64,000 bases of DNA, from positions 1,550,001 through 1,614,000 of the forward strand of contig JAWMQQ010000001.1 of NCBI GenBank assembly GCA_033283385.1, read 5' to 3'. The first letter of the stretch is position 1. The number at the start of each line of letters is the position of its first letter. The notes under the pieces are model-generated. The model did not search any database and had not been told where the DNA came from. It worked only from the letters and a program-made list of their open reading frames with translations. The DNA is from Mangrovimicrobium sp033283385 (GTDB lineage Bacteria; Pseudomonadota; Gammaproteobacteria; Pseudomonadales; Halieaceae). Made by a program: the position numbers and the translations under genes. Positions 16,661 to 24,253 of the stretch are shown here, one piece after another.

Positions 16661-16757
16661 TTGCAGCGGGATTGTCGTACAGGAAACGCCTGGCACGCAT
16701 CCAGGAAGCCTGCATAAAAGCCTTCTAAAACAGCATGTTACGAAGACTCTGCCGTTC

Positions 16758-16773
16758 TGGCACAAAGCCTGCA
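16758..16773 (+). promoter_or_regulatory. Sigma-54 promoter of nifHDK
   Basis: TGGCAC-N5-CTGCA with GG (16759-16760) and GC (16771-16772) 10 bp apart, about 100 bp upstream of the nifH start and downstream of a NifA site. Confidence 0.88.
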
Positions 16774-16874
16774 CCACTCCGGGTGAACAGGCAGCACCCG
16801 CAATGCAGGTAATCCTTGCCTGCAGCCAGTAGTGAGCAAGGCAAAAGCGCCTGTTAACAATGGAGGGAAATACC

Positions 16875-17762
16875 ATGGCAATGCGTCAATGTGCAATTTA
16901 CGGCAAGGGCGGTATCGGCAAATCCACGACCACCCAGAACCTGGTCGCGGCCCTGGCCGAGGCTGGCAAGAAGGTGATGATCGTCGGCTGCGACCCGAAG
17001 GCTGACTCCACCCGCCTGATCCTGCACTCCAAGGCACAGAACACCATCATGGAAATGGCTGCGGAAGCCGGCACCGTGGAAGACCTGGAGCTGGAGGATG
17101 TATTGAAGTCCGGTTACGGCGATATCCGCTGCGTCGAATCCGGTGGCCCGGAGCCGGGCGTCGGCTGCGCCGGCCGCGGTGTGATCACCGCCATCAACTT
17201 CCTCGAAGAGGAAGGCGCCTATGAGGATGATCTCGACTTCGTCTTCTACGACGTACTCGGCGACGTGGTCTGCGGCGGTTTCGCCATGCCTATCCGCGAG
17301 AACAAGGCGCAGGAGATCTACATCGTGGTCTCCGGCGAGATGATGGCCATGTATGCGGCCAACAACATCTCCAAGGGTATCGTGAAGTACGCCAACTCCG
17401 GCGGCGTCCGCCTGGCAGGCCTGATCTGCAACTCGCGCAACACCGACCGCGAAGACGAGCTGATCATCGCCCTGGCCGAGAAGCTGGGCACCCAGATGAT
17501 TCACTTCGTTCCCCGCGACAACGTGGTACAGCGCGCCGAGATCCGCCGCATGACTTGTATCGAATACGATCCCGCGGCCAAGCAGTCCGACGAATACCGT
17601 GCGCTGGCCAACAAGATCATCGAGAACAAGAAGCTGGTCATCCCCACGCCCATCACCATGGACGAGCTGGAAGACCTGCTGATGGAGTTCGGCATCATGG
17701 ACGAGGAAGACCTGAGCATCGTCGGCAAGACCGCCGCTGACGAGGCTGTCGTCTCCGCCTGA
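16875..17762 (+). CDS. nifH: NifH, nitrogenase iron protein
   Basis: Homodimeric dinitrogenase reductase; it hydrolyses MgATP and passes electrons to NifDK, and also serves in FeMo-co and P-cluster assembly. It has 295 residues: Walker A GKGGIGKST (about 9-17), the [4Fe-4S] ligands Cys98 (VGCAGRG) and Cys133 (DVVCGGF), and Arg101, the residue ADP-ribosylated by DraT in some bacteria. The start at 16875 is chosen over an in-frame ATG at 16860 because GGAGGG falls between them. First gene of nifHDKTY. Confidence 0.99.
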   Translation: MAMRQCAIYGKGGIGKSTTTQNLVAALAEAGKKVMIVGCDPKADSTRLILHSKAQNTIMEMAAEAGTVEDLELEDVLKSGYGDIRCVESGGPEPGVGCAGRGVITAINFLEEEGAYEDDLDFVFYDVLGDVVCGGFAMPIRENKAQEIYIVVSGEMMAMYAANNISKGIVKYANSGGVRLAGLICNSRNTDREDELIIALAEKLGTQMIHFVPRDNVVQRAEIRRMTCIEYDPAAKQSDEYRALANKIIENKKLVIPTPITMDELEDLLMEFGIMDEEDLSIVGKTAADEAVVSA

Positions 17763-17778
17763 TTCGCGGAGATGTGTT

Positions 17779-17834
17779 CGGGGCAGGGCAGATTAGCCCC
17801 GCCGGTGAGGGGTGGTTCGATGCGAACCCCCCTC
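17779..17834 (+). repeat. Two stem-loops between nifH and nifD
   Basis: The first is CGGGGC/GCCCCG (17779-17784 / 17796-17801). The second is a longer near-perfect hairpin, GAGGGGTGGTTCG against CGAACCCCCCTC (17807-17819 / 17823-17834) with a 3-nt loop and one bulge. There is no T-run, so these are more likely mRNA stabilisers or processing sites that raise NifH over NifDK than terminators. Confidence 0.6.
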
Positions 17835-17871
17835 CCGTTACCCGCAACTACTTTTTAGAGGAGGCTTAACC

Positions 17872-19359
17872 ATGGCCGTAATGTCACGAGACGAAGTTGA
17901 ATCCTTGATTCAGGAAGTGCTCGAGGTCTACCCGGAGAAAGCCAAGGCGAGTCGTGCCAAGCACCTGTCGCCCAACGACCCGGAACTCGAGCAGTCGAAA
18001 AAATGCATCACCTCGAACAAGAAATCCCTGCCGGGGATGATGACCATCCGCGGTTGCGCCTACGCCGGTTCCAAGGGCGTGGTGTGGGGCCCGGTGAAGG
18101 ACATGATCCACATCTCCCACGGCCCCGTGGGTTGCGGCCAGTACAGCCGCGCCGGACGCCGTAACTACTATATCGGGACCACCGGCGTGAACGCCTTCGT
18201 CACCATGAATTTCACCTCGGACTTCCAGGAGAAGGACATCGTGTTCGGCGGCGACAAGAAACTCGCCAAGCTGATCGACGAGATCGAGACCCTGTTCCCG
18301 CTGAACAAGGGCATCAGCATTCAGTCCGAGTGCCCGATCGGCCTGATCGGCGACGACATCGAGGCGGTGTCCAAGGCCAAGACCAAGGAACACGGCAAGA
18401 CCGTCGTGCCCGTGCGCTGTGAAGGTTTCCGCGGCGTTTCCCAGTCACTGGGGCACCACATCGCCAACGACGCGGTGCGCGACTGGGTACTCTCCGCGCG
18501 CGACGATGACGACAGCTTCGAGACCACGCCCTACGACGTGGCCATCATCGGCGACTACAACATCGGCGGCGACGCCTGGTCCTCGCGCATCCTGCTGGAA
18601 GAGATGGGCCTGCGTGTGGTGGCCCAGTGGTCCGGCGACGGCACCATCTCCGAGATGGAGCTGACGCCAAAAGTGAAGCTGAACCTGGTGCACTGCTACC
18701 GCTCGATGAACTACATCTCCCGGCACATGGAAGAGAAGTACCAGATCCCCTGGGTCGAGTACAACTTCTTCGGCCCGACCAAGACGGTCGAGTCCCTGCG
18801 CAAGATCGCGTCCTACTTCGACGAGACCATCCAGGCCAAATGCGAGGAAGTCATCGAGAAGTACCGCGCCGAGTGGGAAGAGGTTATCGGCAAGTTCCGT
18901 CCGCGGCTGGAAGGCAAGAGAGTCATGCTGTACGTCGGCGGCCTGCGCCCGCGTCACGTGATCGGCGCCTACGAGGACCTGGGCATGGAAGTGGTCGGCA
19001 CCGGCTACGAGTTCGGCCACAACGACGATTACGACCGCACCCTGAAGGAAATGGGCGACGCGACCCTGCTGTACGACGACGTCACCGGCTACGAGTTCGA
19101 GGAGTTCGTCAAGAAGATCAAGCCAGACCTCATCGGCTCCGGCATCAAGGAGAAATACATCTTCCAGAAAATGGGTATCCCCTTCCGGCAGATGCACTCA
19201 TGGGACTACTCCGGCCCGTACCACGGCTTTGACGGCTTCGCCATCTTCGCCCGGGACATGGACATGACCCTCAACAACCCGTGCTGGCACAAGCTGCAGG
19301 CGCCCTGGAAAAAACAGGCGGAAGCAGCGGATGACGAGGCGGTAGCCGCCAGCGCGTAA
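17872..19359 (+). CDS. nifD: NifD, MoFe protein alpha subunit
   Basis: Alpha subunit of dinitrogenase; binds FeMo-co and shares the P-cluster. It has 495 residues and keeps A. vinelandii numbering at the N-terminus: P-cluster Cys62 and Cys88, Val70 and Arg96 near the active site. Further on are SQSLGHH (Gln/His lining FeMo-co), the FeMo-co Cys in LVHCYRSMNY and the homocitrate-side His in RQMHSWDYSG. The start at 17872 is set by GAGGAGG, 8 bp upstream, and by homology. Confidence 0.99.
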   Translation: MAVMSRDEVESLIQEVLEVYPEKAKASRAKHLSPNDPELEQSKKCITSNKKSLPGMMTIRGCAYAGSKGVVWGPVKDMIHISHGPVGCGQYSRAGRRNYYIGTTGVNAFVTMNFTSDFQEKDIVFGGDKKLAKLIDEIETLFPLNKGISIQSECPIGLIGDDIEAVSKAKTKEHGKTVVPVRCEGFRGVSQSLGHHIANDAVRDWVLSARDDDDSFETTPYDVAIIGDYNIGGDAWSSRILLEEMGLRVVAQWSGDGTISEMELTPKVKLNLVHCYRSMNYISRHMEEKYQIPWVEYNFFGPTKTVESLRKIASYFDETIQAKCEEVIEKYRAEWEEVIGKFRPRLEGKRVMLYVGGLRPRHVIGAYEDLGMEVVGTGYEFGHNDDYDRTLKEMGDATLLYDDVTGYEFEEFVKKIKPDLIGSGIKEKYIFQKMGIPFRQMHSWDYSGPYHGFDGFAIFARDMDMTLNNPCWHKLQAPWKKQAEAADDEAVAASA

Positions 19360-19374
19360 AGCAGAAAGTTGTAA

Positions 19375-19401
19375 GGCTCCGTCTCCTGGCCGAGCGGAGC
19401 C
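19375..19401 (+). repeat. Stem-loop between nifD and nifK
   Basis: Perfect 7-bp arms GGCTCCG (19375-19381) and CGGAGCC (19395-19401) with a 13-nt loop and no T-run. Probably an mRNA structural element in the 100-bp nifD-nifK spacer. Confidence 0.4.
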
Positions 19402-19459
19402 CATTCCTTAACCATTACCCGCCGGACCACAGATTAGTGGCGCGGGAGGAGGAAAAGCC

Positions 19460-21040
19460 ATGAGCCAGTCAGTCGACAACATCAAGCCCAGCTATCCGCT
19501 GTTCCGCGACCAGGAATACAAGGACATGCTGGCCTACAAGAAGGACAACTTCGAAGAGAAGCACCCGCAGGAGCTGATCGACGAGACCTTCATGTGGACC
19601 ACCACCGAGGAATACCAGGAGCTGAACTTCCAGCGCGAGGCCCTCACCGTCAACCCGGCCAAGGCCTGCCAGCCGCTGGGCGCGGTACTGTGTTCCCTGG
19701 GCTTCGAGAACACCATGCCCTACGTGCACGGCTCCCAGGGCTGTGTCGCGTACTTCCGCACCTACTTCAACCGTCACTTCAAGGAGCCGATCTCCTGCGT
19801 GTCCGACTCCATGACGGAAGACGCCGCGGTATTCGGCGGCCAGAAGAACATGTTCGACGGCCTGGAAAACTGCAAGGCCACCTACAAGCCGGACATGATC
19901 GCGGTCTCCACCACCTGCATGGCGGAAGTCATCGGTGACGACCTCAACGCCTTTATCGGCAACTCGCGCAAGGAAGGCCACATCCCGGAAGACTACCCGG
20001 TGCCTTTCGCCCACACCCCGAGCTTCGTCGGCAGCCACACCACCGGCTGGGACAACATGTTCGAGGGTATCGCCCGCTACTTCACCTTGAACTACATGGA
20101 AGACAAGGAAGTGGGCAGCAACGGCAAGATCAACATTGTGCCGGGCTTCGAGACCTATCTCGGCAACTACCGCGTCATCAAGCGCATGCTCAACGAGATG
20201 GACGTGGGTTTCTCCATGCTGTCCGACCCGGAGGAAGTGCTGGATACCCCGGCCGATGGCCACTTCCGCATGTACGCCGGCGGCACCACCATGGACGAGA
20301 TCAAGGACGCGCCCAACGCGTCGAATACGCTGTTCCTGCAGCCCTGGCAGTCCACCAAGAGCCTGAAGTTCGCCAGGAACACATGGAACCACGATGCACC
20401 CGGCGAGAAGGACTTCCACATCCCCATGGGCCTGGACTGGACCGACGCCTTCCTGATGAAAGTCAGCGAGATCTCCGGCCAGGAGATTCCCGAGTCGCTG
20501 GCCAAGGAGCGCGGGCGCCTGGTGGACATGATGACCGACTCCCACGCCTGGCTGCACGGCAAACGCTACGCACTGTGGGGTGACCCGGACTTCGTCATGG
20601 GCATGACCAAGTTCCTGCTGGAACTGGGCTGCGAGCCGATCCACATCCTGGCCAACAACGCCAACAAGCGCTGGAAGAAGGCCATGGATGAGATCCTCGC
20701 GGAGAACCCCTACGGCAAGAACAGCACCGTGCACATCGGCAAGGATCTGTGGCACATGCGCTCCCTGGTGTTCACCGACAAGCCGGACTACATGATCGGC
20801 AACTCCTACGGCAAATTCATCCAGCGTGACACGCTGTACAAGGGCGAGGAGTTCGAGGTGCCGCTGATCCGCATCGGCTTCCCGATCTTCGACCGGCACC
20901 ACCTGCACCGCCAGACCACCCTGGGTTACGAGGGCGCCATGCAGATCCTCACCACCCTGGTGAACACCGAGCTGGAGCACCTGGACGACGCGACCCGCGG
21001 TATGCAGACCACCGACTACAACTACGACCTGATCCGCTGA
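19460..21040 (+). CDS. nifK: NifK, MoFe protein beta subunit
   Basis: Beta subunit of dinitrogenase. It has 526 residues with P-cluster ligands Cys70 (AKACQPLG) and Cys95 (GSQGCVAYFR), a third in STTCMAEV (about 153), and the adjacent Ser in FGHNDD-equivalent positions of the family. GGGAGGAGG precedes the ATG. It follows nifD after a 100-bp spacer with a hairpin and ends before a terminator-like stem. Confidence 0.99.
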   Translation: MSQSVDNIKPSYPLFRDQEYKDMLAYKKDNFEEKHPQELIDETFMWTTTEEYQELNFQREALTVNPAKACQPLGAVLCSLGFENTMPYVHGSQGCVAYFRTYFNRHFKEPISCVSDSMTEDAAVFGGQKNMFDGLENCKATYKPDMIAVSTTCMAEVIGDDLNAFIGNSRKEGHIPEDYPVPFAHTPSFVGSHTTGWDNMFEGIARYFTLNYMEDKEVGSNGKINIVPGFETYLGNYRVIKRMLNEMDVGFSMLSDPEEVLDTPADGHFRMYAGGTTMDEIKDAPNASNTLFLQPWQSTKSLKFARNTWNHDAPGEKDFHIPMGLDWTDAFLMKVSEISGQEIPESLAKERGRLVDMMTDSHAWLHGKRYALWGDPDFVMGMTKFLLELGCEPIHILANNANKRWKKAMDEILAENPYGKNSTVHIGKDLWHMRSLVFTDKPDYMIGNSYGKFIQRDTLYKGEEFEVPLIRIGFPIFDRHHLHRQTTLGYEGAMQILTTLVNTELEHLDDATRGMQTTDYNYDLIR

Positions 21041-21062
21041 TCGGTCCCGTAGTCGATACACG

Positions 21063-21091
21063 CCGCGGCGGTCCCCGATCGCCGCGGTTTT
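21063..21091 (+). terminator. Terminator-like hairpin between nifK and nifT
   Basis: Perfect 8-bp arms CCGCGGCG and CGCCGCGG (21063-21070 / 21080-21087), a 9-nt loop and TTTT. nifT and nifY follow on the same strand, so it probably terminates only part of the transcripts, giving high NifHDK and low NifT/NifY. Confidence 0.6.
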
Positions 21092-21113
21092 CCAGCGCAT
21101 ACCGGAGGCCGCC

Positions 21114-21335
21114 ATGCCCAGTGTAATGATTCGCCGCAACGAAACCGGTCAGATGACCCTGTACGTTGCCAAGAAAGACCTCGAGGAGACGGTTGTCTCC
21201 ATCGAACACGATTCACCGGAGAAGTGGGGCGGGGAGTTTACCCTGGCCGACGGCTCCGCCTATTACATCGAGCCGCTTGCGGAAGCACCCAGGCTGCCGA
21301 TTACCTTGCGCGCGAGGCGCGCCGGGGGCGAGTGA
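21114..21335 (+). CDS. nifT: NifT/FixU family protein
   Basis: A 73-residue protein of the NifT family: MPSVMIRRNETGQMTLYVAKKDLEE in outline and WGGEFTLADGSAYYIEPL. NifT is conserved downstream of nifK; mutants in other species have little phenotype and the function is not known. Start ATG follows GGAGG. It ends 1 bp before nifY. Confidence 0.92.
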   Translation: MPSVMIRRNETGQMTLYVAKKDLEETVVSIEHDSPEKWGGEFTLADGSAYYIEPLAEAPRLPITLRARRAGGE

Positions 21336-21336
21336 C

Positions 21337-22038
21337 ATGAGCGCCGCCCCGCTGTCGGAGCAGGTGGCGCTGCGGGTCGGGCTCGCCGTGCGCGAGCTGC
21401 CCGATGTCGACGCCAGCCTGCTGCTGAAGATCCTGCTGCAGGCGATAGGAACACCACTGACCACCGCGCGGCTGTCCCGGCTGCGCAAGGCGCGGTTGGT
21501 GGCCGCCGCGAACGGCCTGCTGGACCAGGCCAGCGACGAACAATTGTCGCGGGCGGTCAACTTCCTCAAGGGGCGGGGCTTCGAGCTCGAGGCGGAGCCG
21601 CTGCCGCCGGTCGCGGATTACACCGAGGGCGACATGCCCGGCTCCATCCGCATCGCCTGCACATCCAACGGCGGCGAGCGCATAGACGGCCACTTCGGCT
21701 CCTGCGCGCGCTTCCTGATCTACCAGGTCTCCGCGTCCGAAGTGCGCCTGATCGAGTTGCGCAGCGTGCCCGCCGCGGACCCCGACGAGGACAAGAACAA
21801 GCTGCGCGCCGCGCTGATCGCCGACTGCCACGTGCTGTGCACCGCCTCCATCGGCGGGCCCGCGACCGCGAAAGTGGTGCGCGCCGGCCTGCACCCGATG
21901 AAGCTGGCGGCAGTGCGACCCGCGCCTGAACTGATGGCCGAGTTGCAGGCGGTACTGTCCGGTTCGCCGCCGCCCTGGCTGGCGAAAATCATGGGTGAAA
22001 CACCGCGCGAGCGCGTGCGGTACGCAGCGGAGGCCTGA
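21337..22038 (+). CDS. nifY: NifY, dinitrogenase/cofactor-binding protein
   Basis: A 233-residue NifY/NafY family protein. The N-terminal helical domain (SEQVALRVGLAVRELPDVDA) and C-terminal NifX-type domain with DGHFGSCARFLIYQ and PPPWLAKIMG parallel the NafY-like protein at 8.6 kb. NifY binds apo-MoFe protein or FeMo-co before cofactor insertion. The position right after nifT matches nifHDKTY of A. vinelandii. A longer in-frame reading exists upstream but runs through nifT; the ATG at 21337 is the start. Confidence 0.9.
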   Translation: MSAAPLSEQVALRVGLAVRELPDVDASLLLKILLQAIGTPLTTARLSRLRKARLVAAANGLLDQASDEQLSRAVNFLKGRGFELEAEPLPPVADYTEGDMPGSIRIACTSNGGERIDGHFGSCARFLIYQVSASEVRLIELRSVPAADPDEDKNKLRAALIADCHVLCTASIGGPATAKVVRAGLHPMKLAAVRPAPELMAELQAVLSGSPPPWLAKIMGETPRERVRYAAEA

Positions 22039-22040
22039 GC

Positions 22041-22307
22041 ATGCTGGACACGACTCAAGTGGAGCAGGTGATCGGAATTGTCGGTGAGCGCGGTCTCAGC
22101 GAAGCCACGCTCGGCGAATTGCGCCAGCAGTTCGACGGTGCACACTTCACTTACTGCATGGACGACGATATCGGCGATGCGCGCCCCTACCGTGAATGCG
22201 CGGGCTTCAATGTGTACCTGGTGAATTCCGCGGACCACTGTTCCGTGCTCACCCGGGAGATCGAAGGCGCATCCGGGCTGGTGCTGGCCGAGGTCTTCGA
22301 CGACTGA
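22041..22307 (+). CDS. DUF6129-like nif-cluster protein
   Basis: An 88-residue protein, 2 bp after nifY and overlapping the lrv start by one base (TGATG). Features are a helical N-terminus (GLSEATLGELRQQF), then HFTYCMDDDIGDARPYREC and FNVYLVNSADHCSVLT. I associate it with the DUF6129 family found after nifY in gammaproteobacterial nif clusters; the family number is from memory and should be checked. Function unknown. Confidence 0.75.
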   Translation: MLDTTQVEQVIGIVGERGLSEATLGELRQQFDGAHFTYCMDDDIGDARPYRECAGFNVYLVNSADHCSVLTREIEGASGLVLAEVFDD

Positions 22308-23077
22308 TGCAAAGCGGTGACGAGACTGGCGAGGACCTGACCCCGCGGGCGGACTGCCTTTCGTGTCGCTACGCGGAAACCCTGTTGCCGCAGGGACGCT
22401 GCATACCGGGCGACAGTTGCGTGGTCGCCGACAGCGGTCGGCAGATCGACCGCTTCCTGCGCACCAACCCGCAGCTCGCGCCGCGCTACCTGCGCGACGA
22501 GTTCTGGGAGCGCCGCGCCATTGCCGCCCGCTATTTACCGCCGGAGTTGCTCGAGGAACTGATCGGCGACGTCGACGAGGCAGTGCGCCGGGCGGTGGCC
22601 TATCGCCTGCCGCGCGAACGCCTGGTGGAACTGATCGACGACGAGGATCGTGAAGTGCGGATTACCGTCGCCGACCGCCTGCCACTGGAACAACTGGAGC
22701 GCATGGCCGACGACCCGGACTACCTGGTGCGCGCCTACGTGGTACAGCGGGTGCCGGTGGGACGCTTGTTCCGTTTCATGCGCGACGACGACCGCCAGGT
22801 GCGCAAGCTGGTTGCCCAGCGCTTGCCGGTGGAGACGCTGGACATGATGAGCTGCGATCCCGAGCCGGAGGTGCGGCGCATCGTTGCAGGACGACTGGAG
22901 GGAGACAGCGTTATCCCGCTGCTGGAAGACGATGACTGGACCGTGCGCCTGGCGGCGGCGGAAAATGCGCCCATCGCACGCCTGCGCAGGCTGGCAGACG
23001 ACAGTGACCCGGAAGTGCGCGAGGTGGTGCAGCGGCGTCTTGCCGAGTCGTCCGAGGGGCTTACGCACACGCCCTGA
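22307..23077 (+). CDS. LRV repeat protein with N-terminal Cys cluster
   Basis: A 256-residue protein related to the leucine-rich-repeat-variant (LRV) protein encoded in the A. vinelandii nif cluster, which carries a [4Fe-4S] cluster. The N-terminus has four Cys residues (CLSCRYAE, GRCIPGDSC). The rest is a run of about eight 24-residue repeats with D-D-EVR motifs (for example DDEDREVRITVADRLPLEQL), forming a solenoid. The start overlaps the DUF6129-like gene. Its last 17 bp overlap the convergent ankyrin gene. Role not known. Confidence 0.88.
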   Translation: MQSGDETGEDLTPRADCLSCRYAETLLPQGRCIPGDSCVVADSGRQIDRFLRTNPQLAPRYLRDEFWERRAIAARYLPPELLEELIGDVDEAVRRAVAYRLPRERLVELIDDEDREVRITVADRLPLEQLERMADDPDYLVRAYVVQRVPVGRLFRFMRDDDRQVRKLVAQRLPVETLDMMSCDPEPEVRRIVAGRLEGDSVIPLLEDDDWTVRLAAAENAPIARLRRLADDSDPEVREVVQRRLAESSEGLTHTP

Positions 23078-23501
23078 GCAATCGCAGGCACTCGATAGTG
23101 CTGGCCAGGTCCATCGCGCTGAAATCGTCGAGCGAGCGCAACTGGGTGTTGGCACCGTGTTCGAGGAAATACTTTACCCAGGCTGTTTTACCCGCGGAGG
23201 CTGCGTACATCAGTACGGTGGCCCCGTTGTCGTTCTGGTTGTCGATCGCTGCACCCCGGGCGAGCAGCGCATCGGCCAGTGCGAAACTGTCCGCAACCAC
23301 GCAGGCCCACAGGGCGTTGGTGCCATCCATGTTGCGGTGGTGCAGGTCGGCGCCCGCGGCCAGCAATTCCTGCGCGACCGCGACCTCCCCGCGGCGACAC
23401 GACAGGATCAGCGCGGTGTCGTCATGCCTGCCGCGCCGGTCGATGTCCCCGGGATCAAAGCCGTTCTCTCGTATCCAGTTACAGGTGTTGTCCGACAACA
23501 T
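23061..23501 (-). CDS. Ankyrin repeat protein
   Basis: A 146-residue protein with about three ankyrin repeats: DDTALILSCRRGEVAVAQELLAAGADLHHRN in outline, DGTNALWACVVADS..ALLARGAAIDNQN, and NGATVLMYAASAGKTAWVKYFLEHGAN. Ankyrin proteins bind partner proteins; the partner is unknown. The ATG at 23501 is chosen because GGAGGA lies 9 bp upstream and repeats start soon after; a longer frame extends into the next promoter region. It is antisense at its 3' end to lrv. Confidence 0.85.
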   Translation of the reverse strand: MLSDNTCNWIRENGFDPGDIDRRGRHDDTALILSCRRGEVAVAQELLAAGADLHHRNMDGTNALWACVVADSFALADALLARGAAIDNQNDNGATVLMYAASAGKTAWVKYFLEHGANTQLRSLDDFSAMDLASTIECLRLLRACA

Positions 23502-23504
23502 ACA
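23489..23504. promoter_or_regulatory. Possible NifA site upstream of the 65-residue gene
   Basis: TGTCCGACAACATACA fits TGT-N10-ACA and is about 94 bp upstream of a sigma-54-like element. It overlaps the start codon of the ankyrin gene, so chance occurrence is possible. Confidence 0.4.
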
Positions 23505-23596
23505 TTCTTCCTCCAGGTTTTTGCGCCAGGCTGCGCAGCACGATAGCCAAGCGATTGAATCGACAACTGATTTTCCGGTGACCCGCAGGACGGTTT

Positions 23597-23612
23597 TGGT
23601 ACGCTTCTCGCA
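23597..23612 (+). promoter_or_regulatory. Possible sigma-54 promoter of the 65-residue gene
   Basis: TGGTAC-GCTTC-TCGCA has GG and GC 10 bp apart, with two departures from consensus. About 70 bp before the next start codon. Confidence 0.45.
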
Positions 23613-23682
23613 ATACCGTCGTTGAACGTCTCGCCGTTGTAGTGTCGCGGCGGGAAAGCCTTTCCACAGACGGAGAAACACC

Positions 23683-23880
23683 ATGGCCGAATTCACCCTG
23701 CAGAAACTCGACACCGAACAGGCGCAATACAAGGTCCACCTGATTGCCTGCGACAAGCTCCCCGGGGCCGCGGAACAGCGTTACCTCGGGTCCTACGGCA
23801 ACGCCCAGGCCGCCTTCAACAAGGCGGTGGGCCTGTTCAACGACGTCAGTTACTGCCCGGATTGCCTCGGCGCGCGCTGA
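23683..23880 (+). CDS. 65-residue conserved-looking small protein
   Basis: A 65-residue soluble protein: MAEFTLQKLDTEQAQYKVHL, then IACDKLPGAAEQRYLGSYGN and a C-terminal CPDC pair (SYCPDCLGAR) that could bind a metal or form a disulfide. ACGGAGA lies ahead of the ATG. A sigma-54-like element and a possible NifA site are upstream. Unrecognised. The following 207 bases up to the next NifA site show no gene and no clear terminator. Confidence 0.7.
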   Translation: MAEFTLQKLDTEQAQYKVHLIACDKLPGAAEQRYLGSYGNAQAAFNKAVGLFNDVSYCPDCLGAR

Positions 23881-24087
23881 CTGGCGTCGGGGAGTTCAAG
23901 TACCCGGGGGCAGTCACCCGTCACAACCTGGCAAACGCAAACGTACACTACCGGTCACCCGCGCCTGTGCGGGAAGCATTCGCATCTACAAATGGCATTG
24001 CAAACAACGGGCCCGGTTGCCTGCCGGCGTGCAGGCCTTGAAAAACAAGGTGTAGGCGGCCCCGGGGTGAACTCGCGCCCAGGTCTT

Positions 24088-24147
24088 TGTAGCAACTGTG
24101 ACAAACGCCCGCCGCCGCTGCATGCCTCCGCTGTCACATCCACGACA
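24088..24147. promoter_or_regulatory. Tandem NifA sites upstream of the LRR gene
   Basis: Two TGT-N10-ACA sites: TGTAGCAACTGTGACA (24088-24103) and TGTCACATCCACGACA (24132-24147), 85 and 41 bp upstream of a strong sigma-54 element. They lie in the 373-bp gene-free stretch 23881-24253. Confidence 0.75.
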
Positions 24148-24186
24148 GTAATCGCTGCTTTCTGTTGCGAATACAGGCATTCCGGC

Positions 24187-24202
24187 TGGCGCGTTTTTTG
24201 CC
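24187..24202 (+). promoter_or_regulatory. Sigma-54 promoter of the LRR gene
   Basis: TGGCGC-GTTTT-TTGCC: GG (24188-24189) and GC (24200-24201) are 10 bp apart and both halves are close to consensus. The predicted start is about 40 nt before the gene. Confidence 0.78.
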
Positions 24203-24253
24203 AACACCTTGAACAATGTCGTTTGTTGAATGGTGACGTGAGAGGAGTACGCC

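Noticed and set aside
16482..16880. Extra small genes in the nifH control region
   Set aside because: Open frames there have no ribosome site, odd composition and overlap the NifA and sigma-54 elements.
17812..17871. N-terminal extension of NifD from an upstream start
   Set aside because: The extension covers a strong hairpin, and the ATG at 17872 has a good ribosome site and restores A. vinelandii residue numbering.
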